DNA from: an uncultured Leucobacter sp.
GTDB taxonomy: Bacteria > Actinomycetota > Actinomycetes > Actinomycetales > Microbacteriaceae
Reading direction: 5' to 3'
DNA: 11,639 nt
Assembly (NCBI GenBank): GCA_945952575.1
Contig: CAMFIY010000053.1
Span: forward strand, 1 to 11,639
Part shown: positions 6,920 to 11,639 of the stretch, one piece after another
Layout of the letters: each line of letters starts with the position of its first letter
How positions within the stretch are numbered: position 1 is the stretch's first letter
Made by a program: the position numbers and the translations under genes
The notes under the pieces: generated by a model
What the model was told of the DNA's origin: nothing
Databases searched by the model: none
What the model saw: only the letters and a program-made list of their open reading frames with translations

Positions 6920-7620
6920 TGACGTCGTCCGATCACACCGCCGCCCCGCTTTCCCCGCTGAAGCGGCCGCTCAATCTGCGCGAGACCGTGCTCGAGCAGC
7001 TGCGCACGGCGATCATCACTGGCGAGCTGACCGAGGGGACGCTCGTCTCGGCCCCCTCGCTCGGGCAGGCGCTCGGCGTCTCGGCGACGCCCGTGCGCGA
7101 GGCGATGATGGATCTCGCCCGTGAGGGTCTCGTCGAGACCGTGAAGAACAAGGGTTTCCGCATCACCACGATGAGCGACAAGGATCTCGACGACCTCGCT
7201 CAGATCCGGATCCTCATCGAACCCCCGGCGATGCGGATCGTCGCCGGAAACATTCCGGATGAGGAATACGAGGATCTCGAGCGCCTCGCCGACGCCTGCC
7301 TGCGCGCCGCGGAGCGCGAGGATCTCGGCGAGTACCTCCGCGACGACCGCGAGCTGCACGCCCGGATCCTGACCTTCACGCAGAACCCCCAGCTGGTGGA
7401 TCTCGCGACCTCGCTGCGCATGCGCACTCGGCTATACGGCATCGGCATGCTCGCCCGGCAGGGGCGCCTCGCCCACTCGGCACGCGAGCACCACGAGCTG
7501 ATCCGCCTGCTCCGCACCGGCGACGGCGACGGCGCCGAGCGCGTGCTCCGCCAGCACATCCAGCACGCACGAAAGCTCTGGGCGACCGGAGACGAAGAGT
7601 CCGCAGACGAGGGTGAATGA
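6916..7620 (+). CDS. GntR-family regulator, FCD subfamily
   Basis: This is a 234-residue repressor-like protein. Start ATG 6916 gives an ATGA overlap with the previous gene; the adjacent in-frame ATG 6919 has better spacing from the GAGGAG site at 6908-6913, so the true start may be one codon later. The N-terminal winged helix (about 18-80) contains VSAPSLGQALGVSATPVREAM, of which the last eleven residues are the recognition-helix region. The FCD ligand-binding domain (about 95-220) shows the usual metal-site pattern: D144 and H148 in DDRELH, H192 (or H193) in REHHEL, and H214 in RQHI. FCD proteins usually sense small carboxylic acids and bind inverted repeats. Its place inside the catabolic operon suggests autoregulation, and the repeat at 3774-3815 is the best candidate target. 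Sensing hydroxyproline or a pathway intermediate is inference. Confidence 0.9.
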   Translation: MMTSSDHTAAPLSPLKRPLNLRETVLEQLRTAIITGELTEGTLVSAPSLGQALGVSATPVREAMMDLAREGLVETVKNKGFRITTMSDKDLDDLAQIRILIEPPAMRIVAGNIPDEEYEDLERLADACLRAAEREDLGEYLRDDRELHARILTFTQNPQLVDLATSLRMRTRLYGIGMLARQGRLAHSAREHHELIRLLRTGDGDGAERVLRQHIQHARKLWATGDEESADEGE

Positions 7621-8828
7621 ATCGCAATAGCGACGTCCTGATCATCGGCGCCGGCATCATCGGCAGCGCCACCGCCTACTACGCCGCACGCGCGGGCCTC
7701 GGCGTCACCGTCGTCGAGAAGGATCTGCCCGCCAGCGGCACGACATCGCACTGCGAAGGCAACGTCCTCGTCAGCGACAAGGAGCTCGGGCCGGAGCTCG
7801 AACTGACCCGCTATTCGCTCGAACTCTGGCAGGGCGAGCTCGCCGAGTTCGGCCATCTCTGGGAGTTCGAGCGAAAGGGCGGGATCATCGTCGCCTCCCG
7901 GGAGTCGAGCCTGGCCTCGCTCGATCGCTTCTCCGCGTCGCAGCGGGAGTACGGCATCGAATCGCACCGCCTCGACGAGGGCGAGCTGCGCAAGCTGGAG
8001 CCGCACGTCACCGATCGGGCCCTCGGCGCCGCGTTCTATCCCGAGGACAGCCAGGTGCAGCCGATCCTCGCCGCCGGGCACCTCCTGCGCCTCGCCCGAG
8101 AGCAGGGCGCGCGCCTCGTAACCCGGGCACCGGTGACCGCGCTGATCAGGGGCGGTGCGGCGGGAGACGGCGACGCCGTCGTCGGGGTCCGCACGCCGAA
8201 GGGCGACTTCCACGCCGCGAACGTCGTGAATGCGACCGGGCCCTGGGCGGGTCGCATCGGCGAGCTGGCCGGCGTCGACCTGCCGGTGCTCCCCCGCCGC
8301 GGCTTCGTCATGGTCACGGAGCCTCTGCCGCCCCTGGTCCGCCACAAGGTCTACGCCGCGGAGTACGTCGACAACGTCGGCAGCGGCGACGCAGGTCTGC
8401 AGGCATCCCCGGTCGTCGAGGGCACGCCGGGCGGTACCATCCTGATCGGCTCGAGTCGCGAGCGCGTCGGCTTCGACCGGACCGTGAGCACCGACGCCCT
8501 GCGCACGATGGCGCGCAACGCGATCGAACTGTTCCCCTTCCTCGAGCGCACCCGGATGCTCCGGCACTATCACGGCTTCCGCCCGTTCTGCCCCGACCAT
8601 CTCCCCGTGATCGGCCCGGATCCGCGCGCGCCCGGGCTCTGGCACGCCGCCGGCCACGAGGGAGCCGGTATCGGCCTCGGCGCCGGCACGGGCAAGCTGC
8701 TGGCGCAGGCCCTCGCGGGCGAGGATCCCGATCTGCCGCTCCACCCGTTCCGGCCGGAGCGATTCGACGAGACGACGCACGCTCGCCCGGACACCCGGGA
8801 ACACCCCGAACAGGAGGCCGCCGCATGA
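7617..8828 (+). CDS. FAD-dependent D-amino-acid dehydrogenase subunit (DAO family), probable D-hydroxyproline dehydrogenase beta subunit
   Basis: This is a 403-residue flavoprotein. The FAD-binding GAGIIG (G11, G13, G16) and the acidic residue E34 in VTVVEKD form the N-terminal dinucleotide fold. LPRRGFVMVTEP, the HYHGFRPFCPDHLPVIGP segment and GHEGAGIGLGAGTGKLLA near the C-terminus are typical of DAO/HcnC-like oxidoreductases. Members with separate ferredoxin-like and FAD/NAD partner genes form heterotrimeric dehydrogenases, such as bacterial D-hydroxyproline dehydrogenase. Here it would take electrons from cis-4-hydroxy-D-proline and yield pyrroline-4-hydroxy-2-carboxylate. ATG 7617 overlaps the regulator's stop (ATGA) and is preceded by GAGGGTG at 7608-7614; the gene ends in another ATGA overlap with the [2Fe-2S] subunit. 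Related trios oxidise glycine (HCN synthase), octopine or sarcosine; the epimerase and deaminase neighbours favour D-hydroxyproline. Confidence 0.87.
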   Translation: MNRNSDVLIIGAGIIGSATAYYAARAGLGVTVVEKDLPASGTTSHCEGNVLVSDKELGPELELTRYSLELWQGELAEFGHLWEFERKGGIIVASRESSLASLDRFSASQREYGIESHRLDEGELRKLEPHVTDRALGAAFYPEDSQVQPILAAGHLLRLAREQGARLVTRAPVTALIRGGAAGDGDAVVGVRTPKGDFHAANVVNATGPWAGRIGELAGVDLPVLPRRGFVMVTEPLPPLVRHKVYAAEYVDNVGSGDAGLQASPVVEGTPGGTILIGSSRERVGFDRTVSTDALRTMARNAIELFPFLERTRMLRHYHGFRPFCPDHLPVIGPDPRAPGLWHAAGHEGAGIGLGAGTGKLLAQALAGEDPDLPLHPFRPERFDETTHARPDTREHPEQEAAA

Positions 8829-9151
8829 CCGTCCCCCGGAGCACCGGACCCGACTGCGTGCAGGCGACGTTCGACGGAGAGCCGATCGAGGCCGCACCCG
8901 GGGCGAGCGTCGCGGCGGCACTCGTCGCGAACGGACGCACGGCATGGCGCAGCACCCGCTCCGGCGAGTCCCGCGGGCTCTTCTGCGGGATCGGCGTCTG
9001 CTTCGACTGTCTCGTCGAGATCGACGCGGAGGCCGGTCCGCGGGCGTGCATGACTCCGTTGACGGAGGGGATGCGGATCCGGCCCGCGGTCTCCGCCGGA
9101 GACCCCGATGCGGAGCACGCCGCTGCCGAGCACGAGGGAGAGGCCCGGTGA
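8825..9151 (+). CDS. Small [2Fe-2S] ferredoxin-like subunit of the D-hydroxyproline dehydrogenase
   Basis: This 108-residue protein is a Fer2_4/HcnA-type electron-transfer subunit. C54, C59 and C62 in FCGIGVCFDC plus C75 in RACMT supply the four ligands of a plant-type [2Fe-2S] cluster. The N-terminal part has the ubiquitin-like strand pattern, with FDGEPIEAAPGASVAAAL. The length is usual for these gamma subunits, with a slightly longer acidic Glu/Ala/His-containing tail. It would pass electrons between the two flavoprotein subunits. It starts in an ATGA overlap and ends in a GTGA overlap, so its synthesis is likely coupled to both partners, which suits fixed stoichiometry. Confidence 0.9.
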   Translation: MTVPRSTGPDCVQATFDGEPIEAAPGASVAAALVANGRTAWRSTRSGESRGLFCGIGVCFDCLVEIDAEAGPRACMTPLTEGMRIRPAVSAGDPDAEHAAAEHEGEAR

Positions 9152-10599
9152 GCGCCACGCGGGAGACGGGCGCGGCCCCGGCCTTCGATGTCGCCGTCGT
9201 GGGCGCCGGACCGGCCGGTCTCGCCGCTGCGGCCGCAGCGGCCGCAGAGACCGCGCGCGTCGTCGTCATCGACGCAGCCGAACAGCCCGGAGGCCAGTTC
9301 TGGCGCCATCGCAGCGAAGCCGCGGGCATCGCCGACGACGGATCCCTCCATCACGGCTGGGGCGAGTACCTCGAGCTGCGGCGGGCGTTCGACGCGGGGG
9401 TCGACTCCGGTGCGATCCGCTATCTGCCGGCGACGAGCGTGTGGATGGTCTCCCCGGGCCGAGCCGACGGACACTCCTTCACGCTGCGCCTGGCGCCCGC
9501 CCACGGCGGCGGATCATCCGACACTCCGACCGTCCGTGCGGCCAAGCTCGTGATCGCGGCCGGGGGGTACGACCGTCAGCTGCCCGTGCCCGGCTGGCAA
9601 CTGCCCGGCGTGATGGCGGCCGGAGGCGTCCAGGCCTTCGTCAAGCAGAACGGGATGCTGCCCGGGCGGCGCTTCGTCATCGCCGGCACCGGGCCGTTCC
9701 TCCTGCCGGTCGCGCAGAACATCGTGCAATCGGGCGGCACGGTCGCCGCGGTCTGCGAATCGGCGGATCTGAGCGGCTGGATCCCGCGGGCGCATCGCGC
9801 CGCGGGCGTCCCGAGCAAGGCGCTCGAGGGGGTCGGCTACGTGGGAGCGTTCCTCAAGCACCGCATTCCCTACCGCACGCGCACGGTGGTCGCCGAGATC
9901 CTCGGCGACCGCAGGGTCGAGGCCGTGCGCACCGTCCGCGTGCACCGTGACGGCAGTACGGTGCCCGGCAGCGAGCGCACGATCGACGGCGTCGACGCCG
10001 TCGGACTCGGCTGGGGCTTCACGCCGCAGCTCGAACTGCCCGTGCAGCTCGGCGCGCCGACCAGGCAGGACGTCGACGGGTCCCTCGTCTGCGTGGTCGA
10101 TGACGCTCAGCGGGCCCTCCCCGGGCTCTTCCTCGCGGGCGAGCTCACCGGCGTCGGCGGCGCCGCGCTCGCCGTGCTCGAGGGACGGATCGCCGGTCGT
10201 GCGGCCGGCGCGGAGGTTGCAGGCCGCACCGCCGCCGCGACGCCCGCCGAGCGACGCTCGGTCGCTCGGCAGCGCGCCTTCGCGAATGCGATGCACCGGG
10301 CGCATCCGGTGCCGGCGGGCTGGCAGGAGCGACTCCGCGCCGACACGATCGTGTGCCGATGCGAAGAGGTGCGCGCCGACGACATCCTCGTCGCGCGCGA
10401 GGCCCTGGCCGCCGAGGATCTGCGCACGGAGAAGGGCATGACGCGCGCCGGCATGGGCTGGTGCCAGGGACGCGTCTGCGGGTTCGCGGTCTCGTGCCTC
10501 GCGGGCGGGTCCTCCCCGGCGGCCGACTCACTGGCCCAGTCGGCGAAGCGTCCGCTGGCTCAGCCGATCCCGCTCGGCGTGCTCAGCGACCTCGACTGA
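9148..10599 (+). CDS. FAD/NAD(P)-binding oxidoreductase with C-terminal BFD-type [2Fe-2S] domain, D-hydroxyproline dehydrogenase alpha subunit
   Basis: This 483-residue HcnB-like subunit starts at GTG 9148 within a GTGA overlap; GAGGGAGAGG at 9134-9143 serves as ribosome site. The first dinucleotide motif is VVGAGPAGLA (G19, G21, G24), followed by EQPGGQFWRH. A second is AGTGPFLLP (G180, G182). The conserved GLGWGFTPQLEL and the LAGELTGVGGAALAVLEGRIAG block follow. The C-terminal domain has C403 and C405 (CRCEE) and C439 and C444 (CQGRVC), a BFD-like [2Fe-2S] site. Heterotrimers of this kind carry FAD, FMN or NAD-type cofactors and [2Fe-2S] centres and pass electrons to an acceptor. It is the last gene of the coupled run; the next recognisable gene starts about 250 nt later. 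Subunit identity is firm; the physiological acceptor is unknown. Confidence 0.9.
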   Translation: MSATRETGAAPAFDVAVVGAGPAGLAAAAAAAAETARVVVIDAAEQPGGQFWRHRSEAAGIADDGSLHHGWGEYLELRRAFDAGVDSGAIRYLPATSVWMVSPGRADGHSFTLRLAPAHGGGSSDTPTVRAAKLVIAAGGYDRQLPVPGWQLPGVMAAGGVQAFVKQNGMLPGRRFVIAGTGPFLLPVAQNIVQSGGTVAAVCESADLSGWIPRAHRAAGVPSKALEGVGYVGAFLKHRIPYRTRTVVAEILGDRRVEAVRTVRVHRDGSTVPGSERTIDGVDAVGLGWGFTPQLELPVQLGAPTRQDVDGSLVCVVDDAQRALPGLFLAGELTGVGGAALAVLEGRIAGRAAGAEVAGRTAAATPAERRSVARQRAFANAMHRAHPVPAGWQERLRADTIVCRCEEVRADDILVAREALAAEDLRTEKGMTRAGMGWCQGRVCGFAVSCLAGGSSPAADSLAQSAKRPLAQPIPLGVLSDLD

Positions 10600-10851
10600 G
10601 ACCCGCCCCGATCGCGCGGCGCACCGAGTCGAGATGCCCTTACGTGACCGGGTCGATCGAGAAGCCGATGTTCGTCGTTGCGAGCGCTTCTGGAGCACCA
10701 TCAGGCACTTCTCGATGCCGGGCGGTCGCGCGCAGAGGCGCACTCTCGGATTCCTCGCTCACAGCGCGGCCGATTCCGCGGATTCGGGAATCCATCCACA
10801 GATCTCGGACGGAGGTCTCAGCTCGCCCCTCCCAGGCACGAACATGAACGG
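10600..10851. other. Intergenic region with a short palindrome
   Basis: No convincing gene is present in these 252 bases; the short open frames on both strands lack ribosome sites and family features. GGATTC (10780-10785) and GAATCC (10788-10793) form a tight inverted repeat, and the overlapping 18 bases at 10770-10787 form a near-palindrome centred on CCGCGG with two mismatched pairs. These may be an operator or a weak hairpin between the operon and the DUF559 gene. No T-run and no clear -10/-35 pair were found. Confidence 0.35.
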
Positions 10852-11639
10852 ATGACTCCTTCCCGCACCGACCTGCCTCCCTCTCTCGCGCACCGCTCCT
10901 TCACCGTGTCCGAGGCGCTGCGCGCAGGCGCGACCCGAGGCGTGCTGCGACACGCGAGACACGCCGCCCCCTACTCTGGTTCCAGATCCACTCGCGCACC
11001 GCTCGACGCGAAGGCCACGCGACGCGATCGCGCGCATCGAGCAGCGCAGGATTTCCTCCCGTTGCTCCGGCCGGGAGAAGCCTTCAGCCACACGACCGCG
11101 CTCCTGATCCTGGGCTGCCCGATCCACTGCTCGCCGAGCCTGCACGTCAGCACGCCTCTGCCGGCGACGCCGCACCGGCGCACGAACATGCGAGGTCACA
11201 GTTCACAGCCGTTCCTACCGGGAGCGGGCGTCGATGAACTCCCGCTCGTGCCGGCTCCGCTCGCATTCGTGCAATCCGCCGGCATGCTGCCATTCGCAGA
11301 ACTCGTCGTCGCCGCGGATCACCTGCTGCTCCCGCGCCACCGCTTCTCCGACGGCTCGCCGCTCACCGACTCCGTCGAGCTGAGCACCTGCGTCGCTCGG
11401 TCTTCGGCGAGAGGCGTCCGTCGCGCCCGAGCCGCCCTGAGTTTCGCACGGAGCGGCAGCGAATCACGCATGGAGACGCTCCTCAGGCTGCTCATGGCCC
11501 AGCACGGGCTCGACGTGCTGGATCTGCAGATCGATCTCCACGACGCAGATGGGGTGTGGATCGGTCGCTTCGACATGGTGGATCCGGTGCGGAAGCTGAT
11601 CATCGAGTACGACGGGGAGCAGCATCGGACCTGTCTCTT
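10852..11639 (+). CDS. DUF559 domain protein, 3' end missing
   Basis: An uninterrupted frame runs from ATG 10852 off the right edge; 262 residues are visible. The layout fits actinobacterial DUF559 proteins of about 290-300 residues: an N-terminal winged-helix-like stretch (FTVSEALRAGATRGVLRHAR), a middle part with SHTTALLILGCPI (compare SHxTAAxLxGLPxP) and LHVSTP, then a C-terminal Vsr-like nuclease fold with ESRMETLLRLLMAQHGL, D241 in RFDMVD, E252 in LIIEYDG and H258 in EQHR. These match the D...ExDGxxH pattern of the restriction-endonuclease-like fold. The ribosome site is weak, so the start is uncertain. The role is unknown; the AbiEi-like start has led to toxin-antitoxin or phage-defence suggestions for the family, without proof. 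It has no visible link to the hydroxyproline operon. Confidence 0.75.
   Translation, partial: MTPSRTDLPPSLAHRSFTVSEALRAGATRGVLRHARHAAPYSGSRSTRAPLDAKATRRDRAHRAAQDFLPLLRPGEAFSHTTALLILGCPIHCSPSLHVSTPLPATPHRRTNMRGHSSQPFLPGAGVDELPLVPAPLAFVQSAGMLPFAELVVAADHLLLPRHRFSDGSPLTDSVELSTCVARSSARGVRRARAALSFARSGSESRMETLLRLLMAQHGLDVLDLQIDLHDADGVWIGRFDMVDPVRKLIIEYDGEQHRTCL

Noticed and set aside
7200..9329. Very long open frame on the minus strand (709 codons) opposite the regulator and dehydrogenase genes
   Set aside because: It lies opposite three well-supported genes, has low-complexity Arg/Ala/Gly-rich content and no family features; long antisense frames are expected at this GC content.
7617..10599. Hydrogen cyanide synthase, octopine oxidase or sarcosine oxidase set
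   Set aside because: The subunit architecture is shared with these enzymes, but the epimerase and deaminase neighbours point to D-hydroxyproline; no opine or sarcosine pathway genes are present.
10353..10847. Plus-strand frame overlapping the end of the alpha subunit and the gap after it
   Set aside because: The first half is an out-of-frame shadow of the BFD domain region, the rest is low-complexity, and no start signal is visible.
10634..10855. Small plus-strand frame of 73 codons before the DUF559 gene
   Set aside because: It has no ribosome site and no recognisable features, and its end overlaps the likely DUF559 start by chance.

Overview
The window is GC-rich, densely packed DNA with every recognisable gene on the + strand, GTG as well as ATG starts, strong GGAGG/AAGGA ribosome sites and overlapping gene ends. 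Base composition, codon use and the protein families (hydantoinase/DUF917/PucR set, a DUF559 protein with an AbiEi-like start) fit a high-GC actinobacterium, most likely Microbacteriaceae (Leucobacter/Microbacterium-like). The taxon is an inference from style, not from a marker gene.

Region A (2-3728) is a compact three-gene unit: the 3' part of a divergent hydantoinase/oxoprolinase-family gene (its start lies upstream of the window), a DUF917 gene overlapping it by 20 nt, and a PucR-family regulator 3 nt further on. Both enzyme-like proteins keep the overall family pattern but have lost the glycine-rich motifs that mark typical members, so the substrate and even the catalytic status are open.

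Region B (about 3747-10599) is a six-enzyme-gene plus one-regulator locus for 4-hydroxyproline breakdown. It begins with a candidate promoter and a paired inverted repeat (3774-3815) in front of a DapA-family deaminase. After a 13-bp GC hairpin come a two-cysteine proline-racemase-family epimerase, an ornithine-cyclodeaminase/mu-crystallin-family protein, a GntR/FCD regulator, and the three subunits of an FAD/[2Fe-2S] D-amino-acid dehydrogenase. The last six genes are joined by five successive 4-nt start/stop overlaps. The expected flow is trans-4-hydroxy-L-proline to cis-4-hydroxy-D-proline (epimerase), to pyrroline-4-hydroxy-2-carboxylate (trimeric dehydrogenase), to 2-oxoglutarate semialdehyde plus ammonia (DapA-family deaminase). 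The final semialdehyde dehydrogenase and a transporter are not in the window.

Region C (10600-11639) is about 250 bases without a convincing gene, then the 5' part of a DUF559 (Vsr-like nuclease fold) gene running off the right edge. No RNA genes, CRISPR arrays, insertion sequences or phage genes were seen. The catabolic locus belongs to known families. The less described parts are the motif-poor hydantoinase/DUF917 pair, the undefined job of the cyclodeaminase-like protein, and the candidate operator.
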